DNA of 64,000 bases from Aliiroseovarius marinus (GTDB taxonomy: Bacteria > Pseudomonadota > Alphaproteobacteria > Rhodobacterales > Rhodobacteraceae), in assembly GCF_004360145.1 (NCBI RefSeq), contig NZ_SAIT01000019.1, positions 17,493 to 81,492 on the forward strand, given 5' to 3'. How positions within the stretch are numbered: the first letter of the stretch is position 1; every line of letters begins with the position of its first letter. The notes under the pieces were generated by a model. It was given only the letters and a program-made list of their open reading frames with translations. It was not told the origin of the DNA and made no database searches. This document shows positions 21,529-31,160 of the stretch, one piece after another. A program made the position numbers and the translations under genes.

Positions 21529-22065
21529 TCAGCATCCTTCGTGGTTGCAGATTTGCGCGCCATAAGCGTTCAGGTCAGCTTCCAGCGACCAGGCTTGTCG
21601 GGCAGTTATAAACAAGTGGCACGATGTGGCAGCCGGACCGCCGCCGGTGCCCCCACCCCATTTCGTGCGTTCATAATCGCACGAGGTGTCACGGAATGTG
21701 ATCCATGCCCTTTGCATCTCGCGCAGCGCGGGGGCCTGCTTTGGTGCAGAGGAGCCCAGCGCCGCCATCTCTTCATCTTCGGCTTTCAGCTTTGTCATCA
21801 AAAGGCCGTAGGCGCGGTTCAGCCGACGATCCCAGTCTTGAAGCTCCAGCCCAAGACAGGTCGACATGCCAACAGTGCTCCACCCTCCTGGGGTGTTCTC
21901 CATGCAGGCGTTGGCAGCAGTGCCAAAACACTGATGTGCTTCGCCTTCGGGACCTTTTTCTGCAAGGCAATCGGTGGTCGGCGCAAAAGAATAGACCATG
22001 TCCTGCGCCGCGGCGGATTGCGCAACTGCACCGAACAGGATCACTGCGCCAACCAGAGCCTTCAT
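21529..22065 (-). CDS. LprI-like (DUF1311) secreted protein within the leucine operon
   Basis: A 178-aa protein with a signal peptide ending about residue 20 (AAA-QDM) and a cysteine-rich mature part containing an LprI/DUF1311-type helical region ([21 protein letters not shown], then [13 protein letters not shown]). Eight cysteines suggest several disulfides, consistent with the periplasm. Family members include the mycobacterial lysozyme inhibitor LprI. It is wedged between ivd (TGATG overlap) and mccB (1-base gap), so expression follows leucine catabolism. A GTG three bases upstream is an alternative start. Confidence 0.85.
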   Translation of the reverse strand: MKALVGAVILFGAVAQSAAAQDMVYSFAPTTDCLAEKGPEGEAHQCFGTAANACMENTPGGWSTVGMSTCLGLELQDWDRRLNRAYGLLMTKLKAEDEEMAALGSSAPKQAPALREMQRAWITFRDTSCDYERTKWGGGTGGGPAATSCHLFITARQAWSLEADLNAYGAQICNHEGC

Positions 22066-23225
22066 CACTGCGCGCTCATCAGTTCGCGGCCGATCAGCAT
22101 GCGGCGGATTTCCGAGGTGCCCGCGCCGATTTCCATCAGCTTGGCGTCGCGGAAGATGCGGCTCACGGGCGTTTCGTTCATGAAGCCCGCACCGCCCATG
22201 GCCTGAACCGCTTGGTGCGCCTGCTTCATCGCTTCTTCCGAGGCATAAAGCACACAGGCCGCAGCGTCCTGACGGGTCACTTCACCACGGTCACAGGCCT
22301 TGGCAACTTCGTAAACATACGCACGGGCCGAGTTCATCGCGGTGTACATGTCGGCGATCTTCGCCTGCATCAGCTGGAAATCTCCGATCGGGCGACCAAA
22401 CTGCTTGCGCTCTTTCATATAGGGCATGATTTCGTCCAGGCAGGCGGCCATGATGCCGGTGCCAATGCCCGACAGAACCACGCGTTCATAGTCCAGACCC
22501 GACATCAGAACGGCAACACCTTTGCCTTCCTCGCCCAGAATGTTTTCAAACGGCACTTCTACGTCTTCAAAGATCAGCTCGGCGGTGTTCGAACCGCGCA
22601 TGCCCAGCTTGTCGAAATGTTCGGAGGTCGAGAAACCCTTCATGCCCTTTTCAATGATGAAGGTGGTGATGCCTTTGGGGCCAGCGTCCGGGTCGGTCTT
22701 GGCGTAAACCACCAGCGTGTCCGCGTCGGGTCCGTTGGTGATCCAGAATTTGGTGCCGTTCAGAACGTAGTAGCCGTTGCGCTTTTCCGCGCGCAGCTTC
22801 ATGCCCACAACGTCCGAGCCTGCGCCGGCTTCCGACATGGCCAGTGCGCCGATATGCTCGCCCGAGCACAGTTTCGGCAGGTATTTCGCCTTCTGTTCGT
22901 CGGTGGCGTTGCGGCGGATCTGGTTCACGCAGAGGTTCGAGTGCGCACCGTACGACAGCGAAACCGAAGCCGAGGCGCGGGCGATCTCTTCCACCGCGAT
23001 CACGTGCGCCAGATAGGACATGTCCGACCCGCCATATTCTTCCGGTGTGGTGACGCCCAAGAGGCCCAGCTCGCCGAACTCTTTCCACAATTCATTCGGG
23101 AACGCGTTTTTCTGGTCAACTTCGGCAGCGATCGGCTTGATCCGGTCCTGCGCAAAGCGGTGGACCATCTCGCGGATGGCGTTGACGTCTTCGCCCAGGT
23201 CGAAGTTCATCGAGGTATTGAACAT
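22065..23225 (-). CDS. ivd: Isovaleryl-CoA dehydrogenase
   Basis: A 386-aa acyl-CoA dehydrogenase oxidising isovaleryl-CoA, the first dedicated step of leucine catabolism. The FAD-binding motifs [13 protein letters not shown] and [18 protein letters not shown] are visible. The catalytic glutamate of the isovaleryl class is in [11 protein letters not shown] (Glu 247), while the position used by other acyl-CoA dehydrogenases near the C-terminus reads [11 protein letters not shown]. It is the first gene of the operon; the ATG at 23225 lies 40 bases after an operator-like palindrome. Confidence 0.95.
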   Translation of the reverse strand: MFNTSMNFDLGEDVNAIREMVHRFAQDRIKPIAAEVDQKNAFPNELWKEFGELGLLGVTTPEEYGGSDMSYLAHVIAVEEIARASASVSLSYGAHSNLCVNQIRRNATDEQKAKYLPKLCSGEHIGALAMSEAGAGSDVVGMKLRAEKRNGYYVLNGTKFWITNGPDADTLVVYAKTDPDAGPKGITTFIIEKGMKGFSTSEHFDKLGMRGSNTAELIFEDVEVPFENILGEEGKGVAVLMSGLDYERVVLSGIGTGIMAACLDEIMPYMKERKQFGRPIGDFQLMQAKIADMYTAMNSARAYVYEVAKACDRGEVTRQDAAACVLYASEEAMKQAHQAVQAMGGAGFMNETPVSRIFRDAKLMEIGAGTSEIRRMLIGRELMSAQ

Positions 23226-23265
23226 GGCGGCTTCCTTTCGGATCTGGTATTCAGGATCGCATTAT

Positions 23266-23279
23266 TGAACGCTTGTTCA
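23266..23279. promoter_or_regulatory. Operator-like palindrome upstream of ivd
   Basis: TGAAC-GCTT-GTTCA, a perfect 5-base inverted repeat, lies 41 bases upstream of the ivd start. It has the size and symmetry of TetR-family operators that control fatty-acid and branched-chain catabolism. No regulator gene is next to it. Confidence 0.5.
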
Positions 23280-23378
23280 GTTAATGCGCCGAAAGCTCGA
23301 TTCGCGTCAACAGCCGTGCAAATTCACGCAGCGTCACAAAACGCTGGTGCCTTTACTTTCCCTGAATTGTCGGAGGAT

Positions 23379-24581
23379 TCAGCCCGCCTGATGCACCCGC
23401 CCCACCACGTCACGAATGATCCGCGCAATCAGCGCGCAATCGTCCAGCGAGAAGGTCAGCGGCAGGCGCAGGTCCAGAATGCCTTTCAGGATCCGGTCAG
23501 TCTTGGGCAGGCTGGGCGTGTCGGCATACCGCCAACTGTCATAGCGGCTGGTAAAGCCCGCAGGCTCGGCCCCGCCAAACCATTTCAGTTCGACGCCACG
23601 GTCGGCACATTGGCGGACCACCTCGGTCACCTTCGCGTCGGACCAGTCTAACAGAAGGAATTGGAACGAGGACATAACGTAGTCCTCAGCCGCCGGTCGT
23701 TCGATCACCGTCAGGCCGGGGGTGTTGCCCAGCCCCTCTTCCACCACCCGATAGCGCACATTCCACGCCGCACATTGGTCATCCAACCTCGCCAATTGAG
23801 GCCGCAGGATCGCCGCCCGCAGATTGTCCATCCGGCCCGAGATATTGGGGGTGATGTATTTCACGTTCTCAAACGCCTCGGGCGGGGGCCCCGCTAAGTG
23901 ACGCTCATACAGCATATAGCTGCCAGACAAGATGATCGCGCGGGCCATCAGGTCGGGATCATCGGAAATCAACAACCCGCCCTCGCCGGAATTCACATGC
24001 TTATAGGTCTGGGTCGAATAGGCCGCCATCGCGCCGTGCCGCCCGGACAAGGTGCCGTTCCAGCGCGCGCCCATCGTGTGGGCGCAATCTTCGATCACCG
24101 TGACCCTGGCCCCGTCGCAGATCTGCATCAGGCGGTCCATGTCGCAGATATGCCCGCGCATATGGGACAGCAGCAAGACGCGCGGCGCGTCCTTTTCGGC
24201 CACAATCTGCGCCAAATGGTCCAGATCGATGGTCAGCGCCTCGGTCACCTCGACAAAGACCGGTTTCGCGCCAAGGGACGCAATCGCGCCCGGTACTGGG
24301 GCCAGTGTGAAGGCGTTGGTCAGAACGTGGTCACCCGCTTCGACCCCCACCGCACGCAGGGCTGTAGCAATCGCGTAGCCGCCAGACGATACAGCCAGCG
24401 CGTATTTCGATCCCATCTGGGCGGCAAATTCCTGCTCCAGCAAGGCGGCATGCGCGGTCTCGCCCTCGGCCACATTATAGCGGTGCAGGCGCCCATGACG
24501 CAGGACGTCCAAAGCCGCATTGATCCCCTCGTCGGGAATGGGTTCTTGCTGGGTAAAATTGCCGGTGAATCGTTCAGTCAT
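23379..24581 (-). CDS. DegT/DnrJ/EryC1-type PLP-dependent aminotransferase
   Basis: A 400-aa fold-type I PLP enzyme of the sugar aminotransferase superfamily. The cofactor-phosphate region AVSSGGYAIATALRAVG, the Asp of VIEDCAHTMGARWNG, and the Schiff-base lysine in STQTYKHVNSGEGG are visible. Such enzymes usually make amino sugars for surface polysaccharides, but there are no glycosyltransferase genes nearby, so the substrate is unknown. It is a single gene, 44 bases after the HAD phosphatase gene on the same strand. Confidence 0.88.
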   Translation of the reverse strand: MTERFTGNFTQQEPIPDEGINAALDVLRHGRLHRYNVAEGETAHAALLEQEFAAQMGSKYALAVSSGGYAIATALRAVGVEAGDHVLTNAFTLAPVPGAIASLGAKPVFVEVTEALTIDLDHLAQIVAEKDAPRVLLLSHMRGHICDMDRLMQICDGARVTVIEDCAHTMGARWNGTLSGRHGAMAAYSTQTYKHVNSGEGGLLISDDPDLMARAIILSGSYMLYERHLAGPPPEAFENVKYITPNISGRMDNLRAAILRPQLARLDDQCAAWNVRYRVVEEGLGNTPGLTVIERPAAEDYVMSSFQFLLLDWSDAKVTEVVRQCADRGVELKWFGGAEPAGFTSRYDSWRYADTPSLPKTDRILKGILDLRLPLTFSLDDCALIARIIRDVVGRVHQAG

Positions 24582-24625
24582 GGCGGCAGAGTGCGCAGCC
24601 CTGCCCGGAAGGTCAATGGAGTGGC

Positions 24626-25309
24626 TTAACCAATCAGCCGCGCGACGGTGTCGTCCAGATCGTCATAGTGGTTCAGCATCGCCTCAGGTTCCAACCGCGC
24701 AACGCCCGGTCCCTCGGGCCCGAAGCCTACAAGGATACAGGGCGCGTTGGCGGCGCGCGCGGTTTCACGGTCGGTCACGGTATCGCCCACCAACAGCGCG
24801 CGGGACGGATCGCCCCCGGCTTGCACCGCCGCCGCAACAAAGGGGGCCGGATCAGGCTTACGGGTCGGTAGTGTATCGGCCCCGATAAGCGAGGTGAACT
24901 CGTCCAGAATGCCAAGGCGCGTGAGAAGCAGCCGCGCCAGTCCCTCGGGCTTGTTGGTGCAAATTCCGACCGCATAGCCGGCCACATGCAGCCGCTCGAC
25001 CGCTTCCATTGTGCCGGGATAGATCACGGTATGCCGGTCGATATCAGCTTCATACGCAGTCAGAAGGTTGGGAAACTCGCGATCCACGTCGACCTCGTCC
25101 GCTGTGCCGTTCAACCTTTCAAAGCCTAAGCGCAGCATCGCACGCCCGCCATGAAACGCCGTCAATGCGTCCGCCACAGGGTCCAACAGCGCCCCATGCC
25201 CCAGCCCCTCGAAACAGGCATTTGCAGCGGCAATCAGGTCGCCTGACGTATCCGCCAGCGTGCCATCCAGATCAAAGATCACCGTGCGTTTTCCGTTGCC
25301 TTGCGCCAT
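24626..25309 (-). CDS. gph: HAD-family phosphatase, phosphoglycolate phosphatase-like
   Basis: A 227-aa haloacid-dehalogenase hydrolase. Motif I is VIFDLDGTLADTSGD (residues 10-24), motif II is in VGICTNKPEG, and motifs III/IV are in RKPDPAPF and LLVGDTVTDRETA. A helical cap lies between. Closest in layout to phosphoglycolate phosphatases that remove 2-phosphoglycolate after DNA repair or oxygenase activity; other phosphate monoesters are possible. It is divergent from glmU. Confidence 0.85.
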   Translation of the reverse strand: MAQGNGKRTVIFDLDGTLADTSGDLIAAANACFEGLGHGALLDPVADALTAFHGGRAMLRLGFERLNGTADEVDVDREFPNLLTAYEADIDRHTVIYPGTMEAVERLHVAGYAVGICTNKPEGLARLLLTRLGILDEFTSLIGADTLPTRKPDPAPFVAAAVQAGGDPSRALLVGDTVTDRETARAANAPCILVGFGPEGPGVARLEPEAMLNHYDDLDDTVARLIG

Positions 25310-25347
25310 TCCTTAGATCCTTCTTTGGCAAATCCCCGCCGACCCTG

Positions 25348-25365
25348 TAACCTCGCGTAAGGTTA
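25348..25365. promoter_or_regulatory. Inverted repeat between gph and glmU
   Basis: TAACCT-CGCGTA-AGGTTA, a perfect 6-base inverted repeat, lies midway between the divergent gph and glmU starts. It may be a regulator site (the spacing resembles MerR-type operators), but no regulator is encoded nearby. Confidence 0.35.
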
Positions 25366-25440
25366 ATTGAACGTCTTAGACTTGCGAGCCACGCCCCAAG
25401 GGGTAAAACGGGCCAAAAGGAATTGAAAGAGCAGATCGAT

Positions 25441-26796
25441 ATGGCAACAGCCTTGATTGTCCTTGCCGCTGGCAAGGGAACACGGATGAATTCGGACCTT
25501 CCCAAGGTGATGCACGAGGTCGCAGGAGCGCCGCTGTTTGCGCATGCGCTGGCCTCGGGTGCGGCGCTAGAGCCCGAACGTGCCGTGCTGGTCGTCGGCC
25601 ACGGGGCCGAGGTCGTGGGCAAAGCTGCCGCTGATCTGGATCCCGACATCACCATCGCCGTGCAGGAAGAACAGCTTGGCACCGGCCACGCCGTCGCCCA
25701 AGCCCGCCCCGCGCTGGACGGGTTCGATGGGGACGCAATTGTCCTTTATGGCGACACGCCCTTCATCCGCCCGGAAACGTTGGAGGCCATGGCCGCCGAA
25801 CGCGCTGCGGGCGCCGATGTCGTCGTTCTGGGGTTTGAGGCCGCCGATCCCGGCCGTTATGGCCGCTTGATCGTGAATAACGGCGCCTTGGAGCGCATCG
25901 TTGAATTCAAGGACGCATCAGATGAAGAGCGCGCTGTAACCCTTTGCAATAGCGGCGTTGTCGCTGCGAATGCCCAAACCCTATTTGACCTGATCGACGG
26001 GGTTGGAAACGACAATGCCTCGGGCGAGTATTACCTGACCGACATCGTGGAAGTCGCGCGTGCCAAGGGCCTGACCGCCCGCGTTGTCACCTGTGACGAA
26101 GCCGAGACGCTGGGCATCAACTCGCGCGCTGAACTGGCCGCCGCGGAAGAGGTGTTCCAAGCCAACGCCCGCGCCTCCGCGATGGAAGATGGCGTCACGC
26201 TGATCGCCGCCGACACGGTCTATTTCGCGCATGACACGGTGATTGGTCGCGACACGGTCGTAGAACCCAACGTGGTCTTCGGCCCCGGCGTGACCGTGGA
26301 AAGCGAGGCCCGCATCCGCGCGTTCTCGCACCTGGAAGGCTGCCACGTGTCGCGCGGTGGGGTGGTCGGCCCCTATGCCCGTCTGCGCCCCGGCGCTGAG
26401 CTGGCCGAGCACGCAAAGATCGGCAATTTTGTCGAGATCAAGAACGCTCAGATCGAAGAAGGCGCGAAGGTGAACCACCTGTCCTATGTGGGCGATGCAC
26501 GTGTGGGCGAAGGTGCCAACATCGGTGCGGGCACGATTACGTGCAACTATGATGGCGTCTCGAAACACCACACCGATATTGGCGCGCGCAGCTTCATCGG
26601 GTCGAATACCTGTCTGGTTGCCCCCGTATCCGTCGGGGACGAGGCGATGACCGCCACCGGCACCGTGGTCACGAAAAACGTGCCCACAGGGGCGATGGCC
26701 GTCGCCCGCCCGAAGCTTGAGATCAAACCGGGCCTTGCCGTGAAATTGTTTGAAAAGTTAAGGGCGTCCAAAGCCCGTCGTCAGAAAGGATCCTGA
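25441..26796 (+). CDS. glmU: Bifunctional N-acetylglucosamine-1-phosphate uridyltransferase/glucosamine-1-phosphate acetyltransferase
   Basis: A 451-aa enzyme making UDP-GlcNAc for peptidoglycan and LPS. The N-terminal nucleotidyltransferase begins LIVLAAGKGTRMNSDLPKVM, and YGDTPFIRPE carries metal-binding Asp. The C-terminal left-handed beta-helix (hexapeptide repeats such as EGANIGAGTITCNYDGVSKH) holds the acetyltransferase site. ATG 25441 is used; an in-frame TTG at 25423 is less likely. It is paired with glmS 2 bases downstream. Confidence 0.97.
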   Translation: MATALIVLAAGKGTRMNSDLPKVMHEVAGAPLFAHALASGAALEPERAVLVVGHGAEVVGKAAADLDPDITIAVQEEQLGTGHAVAQARPALDGFDGDAIVLYGDTPFIRPETLEAMAAERAAGADVVVLGFEAADPGRYGRLIVNNGALERIVEFKDASDEERAVTLCNSGVVAANAQTLFDLIDGVGNDNASGEYYLTDIVEVARAKGLTARVVTCDEAETLGINSRAELAAAEEVFQANARASAMEDGVTLIAADTVYFAHDTVIGRDTVVEPNVVFGPGVTVESEARIRAFSHLEGCHVSRGGVVGPYARLRPGAELAEHAKIGNFVEIKNAQIEEGAKVNHLSYVGDARVGEGANIGAGTITCNYDGVSKHHTDIGARSFIGSNTCLVAPVSVGDEAMTATGTVVTKNVPTGAMAVARPKLEIKPGLAVKLFEKLRASKARRQKGS

Positions 26797-26798
26797 AA

Positions 26799-28619
26799 AT
26801 GTGTGGTATTGTAGGGGTACTTGGCGATCACGAAGCAGCACCGATCCTTGTAGAAGCACTGAAACGGCTGGAATATCGCGGCTATGACAGCGCGGGCATT
26901 GCGACGATCGACGCAGGCGGCAAGCTGGGCCGCCGCCGCGCGGTTGGCAAACTGGTGAACCTGTCAGACACGCTGGTCCATAACCCGCTGGCCGGCAAAT
27001 CCGGCATTGGTCACACCCGCTGGGCCACCCACGGCGCGCCCACAACCGACAACGCCCACCCGCACCGCGCAGGCGACGTGGCCGTTGTCCATAACGGCAT
27101 TATCGAAAACTTCCGCGAGTTGCGCGATCAGCTTGCCGCCGACGGATTTGAGTTCTCGACCGAAACAGACACCGAAACCGTCGCCCTGCTGGCGCAAAGC
27201 TATGTGGCGCAGGGGAAGACCCCGAAAGAAGCGGTCGAGGCCACGCTGGCGAAGCTGGATGGCGCCTTTGCGCTGTGCTTCCTGTTTGACGGCGAACACG
27301 ATCTGATGATCGCCGCGCGCAAGGGCAGCCCCTTGGCCATCGGTCACGGAGACGGTGAAATGTTCGTGGGTTCGGACGCCATCGCGCTGGCGCCGATGAC
27401 CGACAAGATCACCTATCTGGAAGAAGGCGACTGGGCCGTCATCACCCGCGACGGGGCCGAGATCTATGACGCCGAAGGCCGCCGCGCCAACCGCCCCGTG
27501 AAGCAGGTCAAGCTGGACGCTGCCCGGATCGAGAAAGGCGGCTACAAGCACTATATGGCGAAGGAAATCGCCGAACAGCCGACCGTGGTCGGCAATGTGC
27601 TGAAGGCCTATACTGCGGGCGACAAGATCACCATGGATCTTGGCGGGGTGAATTTCGCTGACGTGGATCGCCTGTCCATCGTGGCCTGTGGTACGGCCTA
27701 CTACGCCGGGTTGGTCGCGAAATACTGGTTCGAACACTACGCGCGCCTGCCCGTCGACATCGACGTCGCGTCCGAGTTCCGCTATCGCGAGGCACCCTTC
27801 TCGCCCAAGACCATCGGCCTGTTCGTCAGCCAGTCAGGCGAAACCGCCGACACTTTGGCCGCGCTGCGCTATTCGGCAGGGAAGGTCGACAAGATCGTCT
27901 CGCTGATCAACATGCCCGAAAGCTCGATCGCGCGGGAAAGCGATGTGGCGGTGGAAATCTATGCGGGCGTCGAGGTGTCTGTGGCCTCGACCAAAGCGTT
28001 CACCTGCCAGCTGGCCAGCTTTGCCATCATGGCCCTGAAAGCCGCCCATGATCGCGGCCATCTGGATGACGCGGCCCTTGCGAAGCACCTGACCGAGTTG
28101 CGCCAGCTGCCGGGCTTGATGAGCCACGCGCTGACCATCGACGCGGCCACCAAAAACATCGCCAGCCAACTGGCCGAGGCGCGTGACGTCCTGTTCCTTG
28201 GTCGCGGGCAAATGTTCCCGCTGGCCTTAGAAGGCGCACTAAAACTTAAGGAAATCAGCTATATCCACGCCGAAGGGTATGCGTCGGGCGAACTGAAGCA
28301 TGGCCCCATCGCGCTGGTTGACAAGGTCACACCGACGGTCGTCATGGCACCTCATGATGCGCTGTTCGACAAGACCGTGTCCAACATGCAAGAGGTCATG
28401 GCCCGCGGTGGCCGCGTCGTTCTGGTCTCTGACGCACGCGCCGCCCAAGAAGCAGGGGATGGCGTGTGGCAGTCGCTTGCGCTGCCGGAAGCCCCTGAAT
28501 TGGTCCAACCGATCCTTTATGCGATCCCGGCGCAGCTTTTGGCCTATCACACGGCGATCGCAAAGGGTACAGACGTGGATCAACCCCGCAATCTTGCCAA
28601 ATCGGTGACCGTAGAATGA
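26799..28619 (+). CDS. glmS: Glutamine-fructose-6-phosphate aminotransferase (isomerizing)
   Basis: A 606-aa enzyme forming glucosamine-6-phosphate. The N-terminal glutaminase starts MCGIVGVLG with the catalytic Cys right after Met, and RHTRWATHG-type (GHTRWATHGAP) and HNGIIENF motifs follow. Two SIS sugar-isomerase domains occupy the rest (CGTAYYAG, SQSGETADTLAAL), ending in the conserved KSVTVE. It is in an operon with glmU and overlaps the alkylation-repair gene by four bases. No ribozyme is expected here. Confidence 0.97.
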   Translation: MCGIVGVLGDHEAAPILVEALKRLEYRGYDSAGIATIDAGGKLGRRRAVGKLVNLSDTLVHNPLAGKSGIGHTRWATHGAPTTDNAHPHRAGDVAVVHNGIIENFRELRDQLAADGFEFSTETDTETVALLAQSYVAQGKTPKEAVEATLAKLDGAFALCFLFDGEHDLMIAARKGSPLAIGHGDGEMFVGSDAIALAPMTDKITYLEEGDWAVITRDGAEIYDAEGRRANRPVKQVKLDAARIEKGGYKHYMAKEIAEQPTVVGNVLKAYTAGDKITMDLGGVNFADVDRLSIVACGTAYYAGLVAKYWFEHYARLPVDIDVASEFRYREAPFSPKTIGLFVSQSGETADTLAALRYSAGKVDKIVSLINMPESSIARESDVAVEIYAGVEVSVASTKAFTCQLASFAIMALKAAHDRGHLDDAALAKHLTELRQLPGLMSHALTIDAATKNIASQLAEARDVLFLGRGQMFPLALEGALKLKEISYIHAEGYASGELKHGPIALVDKVTPTVVMAPHDALFDKTVSNMQEVMARGGRVVLVSDARAAQEAGDGVWQSLALPEAPELVQPILYAIPAQLLAYHTAIAKGTDVDQPRNLAKSVTVE

Positions 28620-29404
28620 CACTAGACGACGCGCTGGCCGCGCTGAAGGCCCAGATCGAACCGGGCCGCGCCGAAGGGCAGAAGGCCTATCACAAGCAAA
28701 CCCGCGAAGTGTGGGGCATCCCGAACCCGGCGCTGAATGATCTGACCAAGGAATGGCGTCAGTCGCTGTCCGTGGACGAGCGCGTGGCGCTGGCTGATCA
28801 GCTGTGGAAAACCGATGTGTTCGAAGCCCGGATCGCCGCCGCTAAGCTGCTGACGCAGGCCCGTATCCGTCCGGATAATGCTGTGTGGGATCTGATCCAG
28901 AGCTGGGTGCCTGATTTCGATAGCTGGGCGATTGCCGATCACGTCTGCATGGCGGGGCAGAAACGACTGGTGGCCGATCCCTCGCGCCTTGATGACGTCG
29001 AGAAATGGACCACGTCCGATCACATGTGGACCCGCCGCGCGGCGCTTGTGATCACCTTGCCCTGGACCAAGCAGAACAACCCGAAAGACGACGAGATTGC
29101 CATCCGCGATCGCGTTTTGGGCTGGGCAGATGGCTATGTGAGCGACCCCGAATGGTTCATCCAGAAAGCGGTGGCTTGGTGGGTCCGTGATCTGTCCAAA
29201 CACGACCCGGACCGCGCCCGCGCGTTCCTGAAACCGCACGCCAAAACGCTTCAGCCTTTCGCCCTGAAAGAGGCACGGAAATACCTGCCCCCGCCCGCCC
29301 AGCTTCAGAAAGAAGCCAAGGACAAGCGGAAGGCGGAACAGCGAAAGCTACGAGAAGAGCGCTGGGGCCGCGCGCGCCGCGATACACCTGACCGCGACAG
29401 CTAA
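28616..29404 (+). CDS. DNA alkylation repair protein, AlkD-like
   Basis: A 262-aa HEAT-repeat-type protein of the AlkC/AlkD 3-methyladenine glycosylase superfamily. Helical repeats are evident, with FDSWAIADH (about residues 100-108) and KAVAWWVRDLSKHDP (about 183-197), which match the conserved Trp/Asp positions of the DNA-binding groove. The C-terminal tail is very basic and coiled (KDKRKAEQRKLREERWGR). The ATG overlaps the glmS TGA, so it is co-translated with amino-sugar synthesis genes. Confidence 0.85.
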   Translation: MTLDDALAALKAQIEPGRAEGQKAYHKQTREVWGIPNPALNDLTKEWRQSLSVDERVALADQLWKTDVFEARIAAAKLLTQARIRPDNAVWDLIQSWVPDFDSWAIADHVCMAGQKRLVADPSRLDDVEKWTTSDHMWTRRAALVITLPWTKQNNPKDDEIAIRDRVLGWADGYVSDPEWFIQKAVAWWVRDLSKHDPDRARAFLKPHAKTLQPFALKEARKYLPPPAQLQKEAKDKRKAEQRKLREERWGRARRDTPDRDS

Positions 29405-29406
29405 CC

Positions 29407-29432
29407 GCCCCAATCCTTCTTCTGGGCTTTTT
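29407..29432 (+). terminator. Weak intrinsic terminator after the alkD-like gene
   Basis: A GCCC/GGGC stem with a loop of about 13 bases, followed by TTTTTC, starts a few bases after the stop codon at 29404. The stem is short, so efficiency is uncertain. Confidence 0.4.
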
Positions 29433-29459
29433 CTTGTCCTAAATATCCCGGGGGAGTCT

Positions 29460-29497
29460 GACCTTTCACCGAAAGGTCGGACGGGGGCAGCGCCCCC
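29460..29497. repeat. Double-hairpin element at a convergent gene junction
   Basis: Two adjacent perfect hairpins: GACCTTTC-ACC-GAAAGGTC (29460-29478) and GGGGGC-AGC-GCCCCC (29483-29497). They sit between the convergent alkD-like and acyl-CoA ligase genes, preceded by a T-run and AAATATCCCGGGGGAG. The same architecture recurs at 32734-32793, so this looks like a family of boundary or terminator elements. Confidence 0.6.
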
Positions 29498-29498
29498 T

Positions 29499-31160
29499 TT
29501 ATCCCCGCAGCTCGCGCCGCATGATCTTGCCTGTGGCGGTCATGGGCAGCTGATCTACGAAGTCGACGCTTCTCGGCGCCACATGCGGGCTGATCCGATC
29601 ACGGACCAGTTGGATCAGCGCCTTTTCCATCCCGTCAGACGCACAGCCGTCGCGCAGAACCACCACAGCCTTCACCGCCTCGGTCCTCAGCGGGTCCGGC
29701 ACACCGATTACCGCCGCCATCGTGACAGCCGGATGGGTCATCAGGCAGTTCTCGATCTCGCTAGGACCGATACGATACCCGGCCGAAGTGATCACGTCGT
29801 CATCGCGGCTGGCAAAGGTGAAATAGCCCGCCGTGTCGCGGGTCGCCAAATCCCCGGTACGCAGCCATTTGACCCCGTCCACATCATGGAACTTGTCTCG
29901 GGTTTTCTCTGGCAGGTTCCAATAGCGCAGAAACATCACGGGATCGGGGGCCTTCACGCAGATTTCGCCCATCTCACCGGGTTCAACAGGCCCTCCATCC
30001 TCGCCCAGCAACGTCACCTCGTGCCCCGGAATAGCCTGCCCCATGCTGCCCGGCTTGACCTCCATCGCACCGGCAACTGAGGACAGGACCAGATTGCATT
30101 CGGTCTGGCCGTAAAACTCATTGATCTTCACGCCCAGCGCTTGATCCGCCCAGTCGAGCAGCCCCGCCCCGAGGCTTTCTCCGCCGGACCCGATCGAGCG
30201 GATGTGCACGCCGTCGGGTGTCGCGTCGGACTGCCGCAGCAGCTTCAGCGCAGTCGGAGGCATGAACAGGTTGCGCAGCTTGTGATCGGCCATCAGGCGA
30301 TAGGCCATGTCGGCCTCGAATTTGCGCATGCGGTGGCTGACGATGGGCACGCCGAAATAGAGAAACGGCAGCGCCAAATCCATCAGACCGCCAATCCACG
30401 CCCAGTCGGCGGGGGTCCAGCCTTTGTCGCCCGCCTGTGGGAAGTCCTCGTTGAAGGTCTCGACACAGGGCAGATGGCCCAACAGGAACCGATGGGCATG
30501 TAGCACCCCTTTCGGTGGGCCCGTGGTGCCGGAGGTATAGATCATCACCGCTGGATCTTCCGCCAGCGTATCGACCGGATCGGTCAGCGGATCGGCAGCG
30601 TTCAGCGCCTGCCATATATCCTCGGCCCCGTCGCAGGGCTTCACGGTGAACACCGCATGAAGCGTCGGCAGATCCGCGCGGATCTCGGCCAGTTTGGCCA
30701 TATTGTCGGGGTCCGTAACCACCAGCTTGGCACCGCTGTCAGACAGACGATACGCCAAGGCGTCCGCACCAAAGAGCGTGAACATCGGCAATACCACCGC
30801 GCCCAGCTTGTAGGCCGCAAAATGGGTGATCAGAACCTCGGGCCCCTGCCCCAGCAACACGGCAATCCGGTCGCCTTTCTCAAGCCCCGCCGCGCGCAGA
30901 ACCGTCGCAAACCGGTCCGAGGCCTCTTTCAAGCGGCCGAAACTCCAATCCTCGGCACTGCCGTCTTGGCGCACATGGGTCAGCGCGATCCGGTCGGGAT
31001 CTAACGCCGCCCAACTGTCGCAGCAGCGCTCGCCAATGTTGAACTGTTCGGGAATATCCCATGAAAACCCGTCCTGCATGTCCCGCCATGGTCCCCAAGG
31101 CGAAACAAGCTTGCGGGCGCGGCCATGGGCCAGCCACGCCGCGTCTGTCACGGACGTCAC
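29499..31160 (-). CDS. AMP-dependent acyl-CoA synthetase/ligase
   Basis: A 553-aa member of the adenylate-forming ANL superfamily that activates a carboxylate with ATP and CoA. Core motifs are MIYTSGTTGPPKG (phosphate loop), EFYGQTECN, RTGDLATRDTAGY and the C-terminal catalytic lysine in TATGKIMRRELRG. The substrate cannot be read from sequence; a medium-chain or aromatic acid is as likely as acetate. It starts with GTG at 31160, overlapping the stop of the lipoprotein gene (GTGA). Confidence 0.92.
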   Translation of the reverse strand: MTSVTDAAWLAHGRARKLVSPWGPWRDMQDGFSWDIPEQFNIGERCCDSWAALDPDRIALTHVRQDGSAEDWSFGRLKEASDRFATVLRAAGLEKGDRIAVLLGQGPEVLITHFAAYKLGAVVLPMFTLFGADALAYRLSDSGAKLVVTDPDNMAKLAEIRADLPTLHAVFTVKPCDGAEDIWQALNAADPLTDPVDTLAEDPAVMIYTSGTTGPPKGVLHAHRFLLGHLPCVETFNEDFPQAGDKGWTPADWAWIGGLMDLALPFLYFGVPIVSHRMRKFEADMAYRLMADHKLRNLFMPPTALKLLRQSDATPDGVHIRSIGSGGESLGAGLLDWADQALGVKINEFYGQTECNLVLSSVAGAMEVKPGSMGQAIPGHEVTLLGEDGGPVEPGEMGEICVKAPDPVMFLRYWNLPEKTRDKFHDVDGVKWLRTGDLATRDTAGYFTFASRDDDVITSAGYRIGPSEIENCLMTHPAVTMAAVIGVPDPLRTEAVKAVVVLRDGCASDGMEKALIQLVRDRISPHVAPRSVDFVDQLPMTATGKIMRRELRG

